DNA of 64,000 nt from Hyposmocoma kahamanoa (GCF_003589595.1 NW_020653750.1:737393-801392), one strand, 5' to 3'. Positions 10,543 through 22,206 are shown, counted from the first letter of the stretch. The notes: generated by a model from the sequence alone, not told the origin. A program made the numbers and translations.

Positions 10543-10544
10543 TA

Positions 10545-10640
10545 TAACCGCGTAGTTGAACGTTGAAAGTTTGGAGCACCACAGTCAAGTTCGAATTTCA
10601 AAAACCTATTCCACGCGTGCTTTTGTTTTATAAAAATTAA
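10545..10640 (-). repeat. Family E fragment
   Basis: Contains GTTGAACGTTGAAAGT and CAAGTTCGAATTTCAAAAAC, the reverse of the family E interior; it adjoins the mariner target site. Confidence 0.55.
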
Positions 10641-12245
10641 ATTAAAATAATGATATACACATTATTATTAATTTAGCCGTTAAATTTGCACTTGAATAAA
10701 ATCAAGCAAGATCCAATAAAATATTTAAATAATGAATATTATTCAAATTTTAAATATGCAACAATATAAATGTATAAGTAAGGAAAATTTTACAAGTAAG
10801 AAATTATTACAACGAAGGACGTACGCAGCTACGTGTATCGGATTTTACTTTTAAGAGTAGACGCTCTGAGCCCGGGGATTATTTGTCAAATCGCAATTAT
10901 GAAGTTTTATCCGAATATCGACACCGAGTGAGCTGCCTGCCGCCTCATATTGTCCTTTTGGTATAGTAATTATTAATATTCTTATTATATTATCAAAATA
11001 ATACGATCTACATGAAACAAATTATGTATATATGCAAACTATCTCTCCTATTTAAGCGTAAAAAAGTTATCGGTTAATTTCATTCGTAAAACTTTCAAAC
11101 CTATATTCTGTAAAGGTGTTATTTCGGAGCTGTGGCCTTTTTACACCAAGGGTGTTAATTCCATATTTTGGATAAGGCATATTTAAAACAACCCCGGGGG
11201 CAACTAGGCCAGGTTGACGCTTAGTACTTCCTTAGCACAGAAGGCACGTCTATGTATTTACATTCAAATTGTTCTCGCGCTAGGTAAGTACCGAGTTGGT
11301 AACGAGACAGGTTCTTATCAACCGCACAAACAGAGCCTGTATCCGCCGGTGATGTCGGATTTCCCGAGATAAACTCGACTCTATACAGCGTAAACACTAT
11401 TTTACATATTCTGCGATCGCTTGCAATATACCTTACGAATATCTCAGAAAATTTTGGCCTGTTATTGTACTTATCTAGAAGAGGTAAGTAAATATTTTTA
11501 TACGAGATTGCGCTGTATTAACGTTCAAGTAAGGGCACTCGAATACCTACTTACTAAAATTACATATGGAATAAATTATTACAAAATATTTAATTTCATT
11601 TCATTTCCAATATGTAAGGTATCTATTATAAAAATGCTAAGGTATAAAAATGTGGCCTTGTTCAACATCTTTTCCTAACTTCCGACCCTCTGTTGTGTAT
11701 CTATAGGTAGATGTTTATTTTAAATTACTTCCAAAATTTTACCTCATCCTACGGGCGAGATGAACTTTCAATAAATAAAGCTGGATTTAATATAGCTAAT
11801 ATACGATACTAGGAATAGCGGGCTGTGGTTTTCATTTGGGGTCTCGGAGAAGTTAATTACGTATATCTTCGCAAACTTATAAGTTTTGGTACGTTGGAAT
11901 TAACCGCTGACATATGAGAGGTTTTCTAGCGCTTTGTGTACATACAGTTCAAAATATTGTAATAAACATAAGAATAAAGCTTCTTTACGCTATTTTATAA
12001 CGTTTTTAATTATAAGAATGATGATAGCCTACTTTCAGGTTCACACATCAGCTATAGTCTTTTTTAATATCGTTGATTATTTACTATAAAATACGTTTAA
12101 AATACGATTATATAAATTTGAGGTGTATCATTAGGTGGTTAAATTGTTTTGAAACATAAAATCGTTGCAATGAATCAGATAAAATTTTTCCATGATGATT
12201 TTGCTGGTTTTATTTAGGTTTGCTAGTTATTAGGTTTCTTTATAG
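10641..12245. other. No feature recognised
   Basis: AT-rich; 11160-11400 is more GC-rich but shows no domain or repeat that I recognise. Confidence 0.4.
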
Positions 12246-12541
12246 ATATCAAGTGACGGGACGAACAAGTCGTGTGGCTGATATAAAGCGACACGCCTGT
12301 TCATAGCAGTTGCAGTGACACTAAATCGTAAAGATTTGAGGGACACTGCCACTGCGCCTGAGTCACGTGTGTCGTCATCCTGAGACTTAAGTTGACAAGT
12401 CCTACGTGTCTGTAATTTCACCAGCCCTCTTACCCTACATAACCGGAATAGTAATGCTCACATTACTGCTTGGCGGCAGAAGTAGGTAAGGGGGCAGGAT
12501 TTTCCTGGACTAACTCTTTCACAAGGAGCTCTACTGCTACT
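12246..12541 (+). mobile_element. Family A SINE-like repeat (A2)
   Basis: A near full-length copy of about 296 bp, from ATCAAGTGACGGGACGAAC through AAGTTGACAAGTCCTACGTG and CGGCAGAAGTAGGTAAG to CACAAGGAGCTCTACTGC. It is non-coding, with no LINE frame and no clear tRNA B box. Eight copies lie in this window in both orientations. Confidence 0.75.
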
Positions 12542-14959
12542 ATATTTTCTTTGCCTAATTGTTATGTGTCAATGTGTCATTTTTGGTGTCTTCCATCTAG
12601 TACGGATTACGGTTAAATAACAGCGAATGCTTTGTAATCGTACAGTCACCATATTTTTTTTGTTTTGCCCCATATGAATTGCCCCATACTTTATTTCATT
12701 TCTGTTCTATCATTATTTCAACTATTTTGATTTTAATCTATTTTAATTTTTATATTATTTTCTGTCATTGTTTGTGGTTTATGTGATTTTACAATCAAGT
12801 CAATTAAAGAACAGATTTTTTTACTTGAAAAATATATATTTTAAATGATTGCTGAATAAAGGGACACAGCTGTTTCGTGCCTACTGTGATTGAGCATCAA
12901 AACGCGTTTATACGAGGTTTTCAGTTACAAGAGTTATTATCCTTAACGGACCGCTGGGAGCAGGCTGTTCTACAAACCGGCAAGATGATTAAAATATCAG
13001 GAATCCTTTGAGGGCGTCCCAAGATTGTCTTTTGTAAGAGAAATAAAGTTGTTTCATCAAGAAAATTTTCTGACGAAATGCGTGTCGGTGCATAGAAAAT
13101 CATGACACACCTATTTTTAAAAGGCTTACAATTGATATCATTCATTGTACAAGGAATTGTTATTCTTTTCGAAATTGAACGCCGGGACTATTTAATTTTG
13201 TTGAAGTTTTCCAAAGCAGTGTAAAAACCCCTTTGTCAATACATTGGCGTTGGCAGGGCGTTTAAATGCAAAACACTGAAAGAAAAGCTTGTGTGCTTAA
13301 ATTAAAATCAATTTGTAGAAAGCAAATGAAAACAGACGAGCTTGCTCGGCCAATTAACGGTCTCTCTGGAGCGCCTTATTAAAGGGCTCAAGATTTTACT
13401 TTGAAACCTTTTTACATCGAATTGCTTGACGTTCCGGTTTACGAGCAAGAATATGTTGATGATTTCTTTCGTATTTACTCAATATTATTTTTTGATGTTC
13501 TAAAGCCAATTGATCGTGAATTTAACATGCACGACGTAGGAGTGGAGTCGTGGAAACAATTAGTGTACCACAAGCCAACTACTGCGCGGGTGACATACAC
13601 ACGATGTAATAAAGTCTTAACCATAAATCGTGTGTTATCTCGGTGCCAGCAAATGTATAGCTACGCACAGAGCTATGAAACGAACTCAATCTGCATAAAT
13701 TTGCAGTTGACCCTGTTATTACTATATACGGACTCATACCCGTTTGACGCGATGTTTTGCTAAATCCCTGTCTATGTGCAGAAATAGGAAAAAGTTTCAC
13801 TTTGAAATACGTTTTATTAGATTTGTATATTTCGTAGGTATTATTTATGAATTTTGACATAGTCACGTTTTCATTTCGACATAAATGTTATTTTTCACGT
13901 GCTTCATGTCATACCTACAACTAGCTATTTGTTAAATATTTTATCCGCTTGCTTTACTAAAATAAAGTTATGTTTTTTTATGCATGTTATATAAATAAGT
14001 TAAACGCCTAATAGAGTGATTAAAGAAAATTGTCTACCTTTTTCTAACAAAATCACCTTTTATCCGGCATTGTGAGAAATTCTGCGAAAGCAACTTTATT
14101 ACTGGAGTGGAATTAAAACCTCATCTCGAAGAAAATTAAACCACGAATAGTTAATGGATCTTAACTTGATTTCAAAACGGTAACTTTGTCGAAGGCGACT
14201 CGTTGGCTTCAATAAGATTCAGACAAGTTTGGGAAAATTTGCTTCCTTTAGCTGGCCGCCATTAAAATGTTAGGGAGAGGCGCTTCCGCCGAGACTCGGA
14301 AGTGTCGGTTCTTGAATAGTTTTGGTTTCTGTTTAAGAAAAAATCAATTTTCTCGTTTCGTTAAATGTGTCTTTCCGTGATCTTCCACTACTAGGTTCTT
14401 TACTATGTTGAAAAGGCACGTTGGTAAATATTTTCACACTTGCTTGCTTATTAAACAAATTTTTGCCGTATATGTACGGTATGTGTTTCACTTTTTAATA
14501 TTTAACTGGTGATTTTCTTTCCTACTTTGTACTATTTCTTTAGTTGCGTAAAATAACTGAACTTTATTCCATGGCGAAGAATAATACGTACCTTGCCATG
14601 TCAGTTTCCGTAACTTTAGTTTCTGCTTGATTTTACCATCAAAACTATTTTCATAAGGGCAAACATCACGCTATGGGTTATTTAAATAAACATCAATCAA
14701 TTCTTTCATAACATTATCTCAGTTTATCTTGGAAATAGGTTTCTATAAATGGAAGTCAGCCTTGCGTATAAGAATAGAATAAACCCTGGTTTGTCGAAAG
14801 CTATTACATGGGAAAGAAATTCCATCTTCTTTAGCGCAAATACAGAAAACTCTTGGTGACCTTGGTGACATAACTCAAAGAGTGTGTGAATGACAGGAAT
14901 TGAAATTTTTTGTCGTAGTTAAAACTCACATAGCTTGAAAGGTTACGACTGGGTAAGTT
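12542..14959. other. No gene recognised
   Basis: The longest open frame here is 13401-13763 (+), 120 codons, beginning MKPFYIELLDVPVYEQEYVD. It has no domain, signal peptide or repeat structure that I know, is overlapped by an antisense frame (13866-13579), and has no convincing promoter. I treat it as chance or an unrecognised remnant. Confidence 0.35.
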
Positions 14960-15105
14960 TTTGCTTCATCATCATCAAGCCATTTATACGTTTCACGTTA
15001 AAAAATAAATTCCGGAAAACTCCGAATTTAGAATCCGGATTCGAATCTACGGCCTCTGCATGAGAGGCGATTAGATCAAACCATCTACTACGGTTTCGTT
15101 TTTGC
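14960..15105 (-). mobile_element. tRNA-derived SINE (family E2-tail type)
   Basis: On the minus strand a tRNA-like head with a variable-arm-like CTCTCATGCAGAG and a B box GATTCGAATCC is followed by CCGGAATTTATTTTTTAACG and a GATGATGATGAAGC tail. The short repetitive tail and the Pol III B box define a SINE. Confidence 0.6.
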
Positions 15106-15177
15106 TTAACGTAATTTTATTAAAATTTATTATTATTTTGTTTTTCAGCTCTTTGGTCTTAACATAAGAGCCGATAT

Positions 15178-15455
15178 CGGGTAAATACAGTAAGGTGTGT
15201 ATCTAACATTGAGGGTGTATTACGTTGAGAATCCATTATGAAATCTTACAGTAGACATAGAAATGAGAGTCCAGTGACTGTTACAAATGATTGTAATTTC
15301 TTTTGGCTATAAATCCAGTCAAACGGGTAAATGCAGTATGGTGTGAATTTAATATTGAGGGTGTGTTGTGTTGAGAATCCATTATGAAATCTTCATAGTA
15401 GACATGGAAATGAGAGTTTAGTGTTATGAATTATTACAATTTCTATAATTTGTTT
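15178..15455 (+). repeat. Tandem duplication, 146-bp period
   Basis: CGGGTAAATACAGTAAGGTG at 15178 recurs as CGGGTAAATGCAGTATGGTG at 15324. Both units continue with TTGAGAATCCATTATGAAAT. Divergence is moderate, so it is not very recent. Confidence 0.75.
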
Positions 15456-15517
15456 TCAGTGTAAACCCAAACAAAACAAAACTACGTTCTTTGTCGTCAA
15501 TGGTGTTTTCTTTTATA

Positions 15518-15862
15518 ATATCAAGTCACGGGACGAATAAGTCATGCGCTTGGCGGTACGCTGCTGTGTGTACTTATGGACAGGCGTGTCGCATCTCTGT
15601 TATCAGTTGTCAGTGTCAACTGTTATCAGTTGCAGTGCCACTCGGAACTATAAACTACGAAGATCTGAGGGGCACTGTTACTGCGCCCATCACCCTGAAA
15701 CATAAGTTGACAAGTCTTATGTGACTGGAATTTCACCAGCACCCTTCAAAACCGAAACACAGTAATGCTCATATTTCTGCTTGGTAGCGAAAACAGGTAA
15801 GGTGGCCGTGACAGTACTTTCCTGGATGAATCCTTTCACAAGGAGCTCTATTGCTGCTACTA
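15518..15862 (+). mobile_element. Family A SINE-like repeat (A3)
   Basis: Runs from ATCAAGTCACGGGACGAATA to CACAAGGAGCTCTATTGC. It is longer than A2 because TCAGTTGTCAGTGTCAACTG is part of an internal duplication of the GTTGCAGTGCC segment. Confidence 0.75.
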
Positions 15863-17260
15863 TGCTCGGACACCATGGTCCTCAACGTCGGCGTTCTGCG
15901 AACCTTGATCATCATATCAATTATTTGTTATTAACTAGTACCGGTGATGGTCCTGCGAATATGCGTTAGCAAGTAGTAGAAAATAGACTACAACTTGTGT
16001 CCAATACCGAGACTTATGTGGAGTAAGTCTCTAAATGCGGTCGACAGTAACTTGTCCAATTTAACCCTATAAAGACACAAGTCCGCGCATTTATGATAGC
16101 GCCTAAATTCCAGCACCACTACATCTTTAAGAATATTTGGATACTTGGAATCGACATCCAATAACGGAAATGGAAACGAAGTCCAATACCGGGTTCATTT
16201 AGAGAATAAGGTCCGAGTTAAAAAACACTTGGAGTGCTTAGACTCCGACATGCTTACATCTCGACTCTATACTAAGGTAGAGCGAAGCAGTATTTCACAC
16301 CGGGTCAATCTGTGCGTGTTGTCGCCAACCCTAAACTCATAGACAGTTTGAAATCCCTTAGTCCACGATGAGATGCTGGACCTCTGTATGTGTCCTACCG
16401 CTTGTATAACGGGCAGTTAGTATCAAGAACTTTTAGAACTAGTGCCACTGTTTCCTTTCGAATTACCTGCCAAAGAAGTAGAGCCTATCCCTGCACCATT
16501 GATACCTAGCATAAGACAATGTGGGCATCACGTTCGTTCCTTCCTTGAACCTACAGGATATGGAATTGTTTCCCTCTTGAAGTATTTATTTCCTTTGCTC
16601 CTTAGCGTTCAGGGCTCTCAAGACTAGCAACACATACATAGGTAGCTCCTCTGGTGTTATAGATGTCCATGAGAGACGGTGATCACCTCCAATTTATTTC
16701 CTTTGCACCTTTGCGCTCAGGGTTTTTAAAGGCTGGCAACACATAAGCAGCTCCTTTGATGTTATAGATGTCCATGAGCGACGGTGACTACCTACCATTA
16801 AGTGGCTCGTCTGCTTGCCTCCTACCTTACAATAAAAAAAGTTACATCAGTCCTTTCCTTGTCTGTCGCTGTGTTTGGTTCTCATTTTTAGTCAATGTCA
16901 TTTTTTATTTATATTCCAAACATTACATCTAAATTGAAATACATCTTACTTTGTAAGCAAACGAAAGTGAACATCTTACATAAATGCGGAAGGTAATAAC
17001 ACCAAGTTACAATCATGGTACAATACGTAGTTAAATGGCACTAAACGCAAGATTTATACGAATGCCCGATGATGTCCCCACCCCTGAATATATTTGCAAT
17101 AATTCTTATTTAAGGACAATTTACACAATAAGAAAAGTCATTCTTCTTTACAATTGCATTAACGTTCTTTTGCATAAACGAAAATGTAATACAGAACTAA
17201 AAGAGGAATTTTATATCTTTGTTATTGTATCTTCTATAAAAACATTTTTATTATATTTCG
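15863..17260. other. No gene besides repeat F
   Basis: The frames at 16145-16342 and 17035-17280 show no recognisable domain. Confidence 0.35.
16540..16840 (+). repeat. Family F repeat, two partial units
   Basis: GTTATAGATGTCCATGAG plus GACGGTGA occurs at about 16656 and again at about 16760. The second unit ends with GTGGCTCGTCTGCTTGCCTC and an A-rich tail. This is the 3' end of a repeat common in moths as I recall it. A reverse copy is at 56868-57095. Confidence 0.65.
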
Positions 17261-17399
17261 TCGCTTCATTCTCGATATAATATTTAACTAGGTAATTTCC
17301 TTAACTTGCTAGGCAACACTGCATGGTTGTTAGAGAAAAAAAAAACTGCCGTTGGCACTCCCTACCGGGCATCAACCGCCATTTGCTATCCTCATTCCA
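17261..17399 (+). repeat. Left inverted terminal repeat
   Basis: Starts TCGCTTCATTC and ends at TATCCTCATTCC; the partner is at 18621-18739 and 19228-19248. Confidence 0.75.
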
Positions 17400-17699
17400 T
17401 TTTCGTGCGTGGCAACAAGCACACCTCCACAGCTCCGTTAAAATGTCATTGCGAAGAAACAGAAAAAATCGAATATTATAAAAGTAAACTTAAATACTTT
17501 GAAAATACAGACGCCAACCGCCGTCGGCGTTATAGGATTATAATATCATCGGACGAGTCGGACGTTGATCAAGGCATGATTTTTCTTACGCTCACAAATA
17601 ATGAAAATATTAATTTTTATCATATATCACTACCTTGCTACACCCCAACGATAATAAATGTTCGCTTTCATACGTCGCAAATGTGAGTTTAACGTACAT

Positions 17700-18165
17700 T
17701 TAATAAAATATCGGGTTAACTGCGAGTTATCCCCGACAACCAAATCGAATAATTGATGCACCCGGATCAAAATCCAAACAGCTATACTAATATGTGAATT
17801 TTACGTGATTTATAATAAAACTGCCTCGGGTTTAACCGCGTATTAACCACGATAATTTGAACAGCATTAGTTCCTACGTGCTAATTAGTAAAGTATATTT
17901 TTTAAATAAAATTACGTCGGGGTTAACTGCGAGTTAACCACGATAAGGAAATCGAGTGTGAGTCGATTTTAATTCGAACAATACTAGTACCTGCGTGCTA
18001 ATAAGCCAAGTAATTTTTTAAAATAAAATTACGTCGGGGTTAACTGTGAGTTAACCACGATAACGAAATCGACTTGCATTTTAATTTGAACAATATTAGT
18101 ATCTACGTGCTAATAAGTAAAGTTAATTTTAAATAAATTTACGTTGGGGTTATCAGGTTTTAGGC
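17700..18165 (+). repeat. Tandem array, ~110-bp units
   Basis: GGGTTAACTGCGAGTTA-CC or a variant begins at 17713, 17828, 17919, 18036 and, truncated, 18146, giving spacings of 115, 91, 117 and 110 bp. Each unit also carries TACGTGCTAATAAG-type and AAATAAAATTACGT blocks. GGTTAACTGCGAGTTAACC is itself a near-palindrome. Confidence 0.85.
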
Positions 18166-18275
18166 GACAGCCACTAGCAAAACCAATGTGCAGTTTATCA
18201 GTAATACCATTAAATAAACAGGTGCCTACACTAGTCTGTGATACCCGCCATTAGTTTATCGCCAGAAGACAATAA

Positions 18276-18477
18276 AAAAGGCATATCACAATTAAGAGCT
18301 TAATTGACTTGGGAGTAGTGATAAAGTGCTATCCTAGAAAAAACCAATACATTTCTAGTACTTTTTTAGCCCCAAAACGCAACGGTAGTAGATGTTTCAT
18401 AATGAACTTAACGTCCTTTAACAAATTTGTAACAAAAACTCATTTTAAAATGGATACTATCGAATTGCCTCAAAATT
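18276..18477 (+). pseudogene. DIRS-type reverse transcriptase fragment
   Basis: About 67 codons without a start: IKSLIDLGVVIKCYPRKNQY, then ISSTFLAPKRNGSRCFIMNL and FNKFVTKTHFKMDTIE. The order (a linker ending in a glycine-valine pair, F-LAPK-NGS-R-I-NL, then HFKM) is the N-terminal finger region of reverse transcriptases, and the HFKM step is typical of the DIRS group. The frame stops at 18478 before the palm motifs (the YADD-type box is absent). It would have copied element RNA into DNA; it is nonfunctional now. Confidence 0.7.
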
Positions 18478-18620
18478 GATACCTCGCAGGGGTTTAGCCA
18501 AAAGACCTGAAAGAGGTGTATTCACTGACATCTATTTGCGATCGAATGTACGCAAGACATCGTCATATCAGAAGTAAAGATTCTGAAACTCCCAAATAAG
18601 CTTTACTTTTCACTCTAAAA

Positions 18621-18739
18621 GGAATGAGGATAGAAAATGGCGGTTGATGCCTTGTAGGGAGTGTCAACGACAAAAATAATTTTTTTCTCTAAAAACCGTA
18701 CAGTATTGCCTAGCAAGTCAAGGTAACTACCTGGTTAAA
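18621..18739 (-). repeat. Right inverted terminal repeat, inner part
   Basis: Reverse of the left terminal repeat. It is cut off at 18739 by a nested MITE and resumes at 19228-19248. Confidence 0.75.
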
Positions 18740-18744
18740 TAATA

Positions 18745-19222
18745 GGGGTTAAAGTATGAAATTGCCGATTTGTACTGAAAATCNNNNNNNNNNNNNNNNN
18801 NNNNNNNNNNNNNNNNNNNNNNNNNNNNNNNNNNNNNNNNNNNNNNNNNNNNNNNNNNNNNNNNNNNNNNNNNNNNNNNNNNNNNNNNNNNNNNNNNNNN
18901 NNNNNNNNNNNNNNNNNNNNNNNNNNNNNNNNNNNNNNNNNNNNNNNNNNNNNNNNNNNNNNNNNNNNNNNNNNNNNNNNNNNNNNNNNNNNNNNNNNNN
19001 NNNNNNNNNNNNNNNNNNNNNNNNNNNNNNNNNNNNNNNNNNNNNNNNNNNNNNNNNNNNNNNNNNNNNNNNNNNNNNNNNNNNNNNNNNNNNNNNNNNN
19101 NNNNNNNNNNNNNNNNNNNNNNNNNNNNNNNNNNNNNNNNNNNNNNNNNNNNNNNNNNNNNNNNNNNNNNNNNNNNNNNNNNNACCTATTGCAATAAAAC
19201 GGCAATTTCATACTTTAACCCC
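18745..19222. mobile_element. MITE spanning an assembly gap
   Basis: The left end GGGGTTAAAGTATGAAATTG is exactly inverted at the right end (19200-19222). TAATA occurs on both outer sides (18740-18744 and 19223-19227). The terminal repeat of the host element continues on both sides. The interior is N, so length and content are uncertain. Confidence 0.75.
18784..19183. other. Assembly gap, 400 N
   Basis: A run of exactly 400 unknown bases; the round number suggests an estimated or default-size gap. Open frames reported across it are meaningless. Confidence 0.99.
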
Positions 19223-19248
19223 TAATATTATGTCTTCGAATGAAGCGA

Positions 19249-19946
19249 CTAACAAAATAGTGATCGAACTTCACCTCAAGAAGTTCGTTTGATAATCTTT
19301 ACTTTACCAAAAATTCGAGACAGCCATGTTTTAGCCATCAGCTTACTAAAAAAGAATTGAAGAAAATACAGAAAAAGAAACAATTTCTTATTCGGCGTAT
19401 AAAATTTGTAAAATCTTGGTTGTATCTTGGTTGTGTTCACGCATGTGTACTCTGTTGATAGCACGCTGGGTTTTACGATTAGGATCATTTTGTCGTACGT
19501 GGCGTATAGTTCAATAAAGCAAGAGAGACGTGAGGTCGTTGGTCACACCTGAAGGTAAATGGTGATGGAAGATCCGTTGTTTGTTGCTGGGGACACCTTC
19601 CACTATTAATTCGTGCAGTTGGCGAAGAAATAATAACATTCGTGCTTTGCAATTACGTACCTGTTTTTCATTTTATATAATGAGTTCAAAAGTGTAAAAG
19701 ACAAACTAAAACTGATTTTGAACGTTGCGTGGCGAATTCTCATAGAGCGGTTGCGCAGTTGCTTAGAGCCTCCGCACACGGCGTATTTTATACGCGCCGT
19801 AATCGCACGTAATCTGCGCGTATACACGTGTCATCTGCGCGTATACGCGCGGCAGATGCGCTGTAGTGAATCGATTCAAAAGCGCGCAAACATCGCGCTG
19901 CAAGCAAGAAGTTTATATAGAATTTCATGTAGTTTTCTTATACATA
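19249..19946. other. No gene; GC-rich segment
   Basis: 19770-19870 is GC-rich and holds two direct ATCTGCGCGTATAC units (about 19811 and 19833). Otherwise nothing is recognised. Confidence 0.4.
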
Positions 19947-20230
19947 ATATCATGTGACGGGACGAACAAGTCGTGTGCCTGATGGTAAGCTACACGCCTG
20001 TCCATAACAGTTGCAGTGCCACTCAGAGCTTTAAATCGCAGAGATCTGAGTGGGAACTGCCTTTGCACCCGTCACCTTGTGACATAAGTTGACAAGTCCC
20101 ATGTGCCAATTTCACCAGCACTCGTACCCTTCAAAACCGGAACACAGTAATGCTGACATTACTGCTTGGCGGCAGAAATAGGTAAGGTGGCAGTACTTCC
20201 CTGGAAGAACTCCTTCACAAGGAGCTTCAT
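19947..20230 (+). mobile_element. Family A SINE-like repeat (A4)
   Basis: The best-preserved start, ATCATGTGACGGGACGAACA, followed by CGTGTGCCTGATGGTAAGC; it ends CACAAGGAGCTTC. Near full length. Confidence 0.8.
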
Positions 20231-21785
20231 TTAAAAAATTTACTGAAATTAACAAACAGAACTAAAATTAAAACTATCTCTGATCAAAATGCGCAACATG
20301 TACGCATAAAATATGCCAAGTGCATAGTTTCTCACTTAACACAGAGAGCCCTTATTGCTGAAGCGTGCTCATTTGTAAAGCATTGACCATCGATTCCCTG
20401 TTTTATTAAGGCAACTTTCCCAACTATATTTAGATCATATTAGATGACGGTGATTATTCCGTGACGTCAGCCAATTTGAACTGTCAAACTGACGTGACGT
20501 GATAATCATGGATTATCTCCATGTAAACACCACGTAGTGCTGATGCGACATACATAAAATACATGATAAATAGTCAATTTGGTGTATTGTTCCGAGTACC
20601 TAAACAAATAATGGTAAATAAATTTATGTTCAATGGTTCTGAAAACAGTATTTTGTATACATTACCGTGATCGTAGGAAAACAATTTCACGGTTCGTTAT
20701 CTGTTGATATGTGTTTGAAATATCGTCATTTCCACAGCACCTGCGATTAGATCACGCATATCATGCAAATATTGATTGAAAATAAAATTAACAGGAATAG
20801 TGTGGCGAATGTATGTAATACTAGTTTCTTAAAAACACAGTATACAAACTAGTATGTATACTATTGGTACGTGTATATAAAAGGTGCCACTTAATTTGGG
20901 CCCTAATCTAAATGGTTCAGCGCACGCGTCCACAAAGAAAACATTAGAGACCCTTCAGATAATGGATCACTTAAACTGAGAGGTTGCAAAAAAGCGAGTT
21001 GACGTAGTTCAAGCCTGTTACATAACTTACTTATCTACGTATAATCTTAATGGGCAATTTAAAGTTGAATCACTGAGGCAAGGTTATAAAGATTGATTCG
21101 AAAAATATGAGTTTGGTGACTATCTATCATTAGGAATCGTAAATGGGCATATAATAAACTGAAAATACGTATACTCGTATTAAGAAAGTTTTCATTTTTA
21201 TATGCTATGAAATAGTTGCGAAAAAAACTATATCTAGACAGTCAATGTATTTGAATTTTTAAATGACATGTATTTAAATGATCCTTTTAAATTTGCAGAA
21301 GCAGCAGGCACAAAAATCTTTTTTAATGATTGATTATTTTTCACTGAGACATAAAATAAATTAAATTAACTTTGATAGTTTTCTGTCGGGCCTCCAAACT
21401 AAGACAAATGAGCATTAAAAATAATGTTTAGATACTTGGTTTTCAGTATCAATAAATGTTGATTATATTTGTATACCAATATTAAATATAATAATTAATA
21501 AATATAATATAATTTGATCTGAAAACATGTTCGGAAACACAAGCAAATTGGCTTCTGACACTAGCCGGGCGTTGCTACGACACGCTAGCTCCGCTCGCTC
21601 GGCTCGTGCTGCTTTTGAATATACTAACTTAACGTAACCTTTTTTTTGGCGGGGGGAATCTTTATAGATACCCCTGAGCCCAGGGAGACTCAGACTATAT
21701 ATATATATATATATACCTTTGAGTATCAAAATTAATATTATCCCTTTTTAAATTACTTGAAGTAATGTTAACTATAGAGAATATT
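20231..21785. other. No gene; one inverted repeat and AT microsatellite
   Basis: 20450-20515 has arms around CGTGACGTCAG and CTGACGTGACG. (AT)n lies near 21690-21714. The frame 21729-21463 runs through the microsatellite and is not a gene. Confidence 0.45.
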
Positions 21786-21787
21786 AT

Positions 21788-22006
21788 AATAATAATAATA
21801 ATAACAACGCACACACTCAACATAGCCCCGCACTAGGGAAACCCTGTATCGCGGGTGCCATGGACACACACATAGACAACCACAAATTACACCCAAACTC
21901 ACGAGAGAAATAAATGTAGGTCATACAAATATTTCTCCGGGCCCGGGAATCGAACCTGGGACCTCTGCGTGGCAGTCCGGCGTGGTAACCGTTCGGCCAC
22001 GGAGGC
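21788..22006 (-). mobile_element. SINE family D, full length (D2)
   Basis: On the minus strand a tRNA-like head (22006-21940) has CTCCGTGGCCGAACGGTTAC as the A-box region and GGTTCGATTCCCGGG as the B box. A body with GGGTGTAATTTGTGGTTGTC and GTGCGGGGCTATG follows, then a (TTA)n tail at 21788-21806. The Pol III boxes, body and simple-repeat tail make it a SINE and not a tRNA gene. Confidence 0.8.
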
Positions 22007-22077
22007 AGTTACGTTATTATTATTACGTTATTATTATTATGTTTTACTACCATTATACTCATATATTTTTGTGACAT

Positions 22078-22206
22078 TACTTCACTAATTTTTATAATTA
22101 TTAATACAAAGATCGAACACAAAGAGAAATTTCTTCGATCTGACTGGAATCGAATTTGAGTCTGTTTTGCCAATCTAGGGCAACCACTCTACCAATTGAG
22201 TTACAG
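22078..22206 (-). mobile_element. SINE family C (C3)
   Basis: Minus-strand head ACTCAATTGGTAGAGTGG (A box) and ATTCGATTCC (B box), then the shared body GTTCGATCTTTGTATTAAT. The head differs from those of C1 and C2 while the body is the same. Confidence 0.7.

Larger units (their letters stand above)
17261..19248 (+). mobile_element. DIRS-like retroelement remnant with inverted terminal repeats
   Basis: Inverted terminal repeats of about 140 bp lie at 17261-17399 and, reversed, at 18621-18739, continuing at 19228-19248 beyond a nested MITE. Shared blocks include ACTTGCTAGGCAA, AGAGAAAAAAA, CACTCCCTAC and GGCATCAACCGCCATTT. Between them is a reverse transcriptase fragment in DIRS style (18276-18477) and a ~110-bp tandem array. 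Inverted terminal repeats plus this RT type fit DIRS-group tyrosine-recombinase elements, which make no target duplication; none is seen here. The recombinase and most of the interior are gone, and the element is far shorter than an intact one. An alternative is an RT fragment captured inside an unrelated foldback element. Confidence 0.6.

Noticed and set aside
13401..13763. 120-codon open frame, one of the longest without N
   Set aside because: No recognisable domain, signal peptide or promoter, and a 95-codon antisense frame overlaps it. Length alone is weak evidence in 64 kb.
15178..18165. CRISPR-like array
   Set aside because: The repeated units are long, diverged tandem duplications without short identical repeats and unique spacers, and the DNA is eukaryotic.
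18735..19292. Open frames of 158 and 178 codons on both strands
   Set aside because: They consist almost entirely of unknown residues from the 400-N gap.
21940..22006. A functional tRNA gene on the minus strand
   Set aside because: The head is followed by the SINE D body and a (TTA)n tail, and related fragments occur at 5706 and 7587, so it is a SINE.
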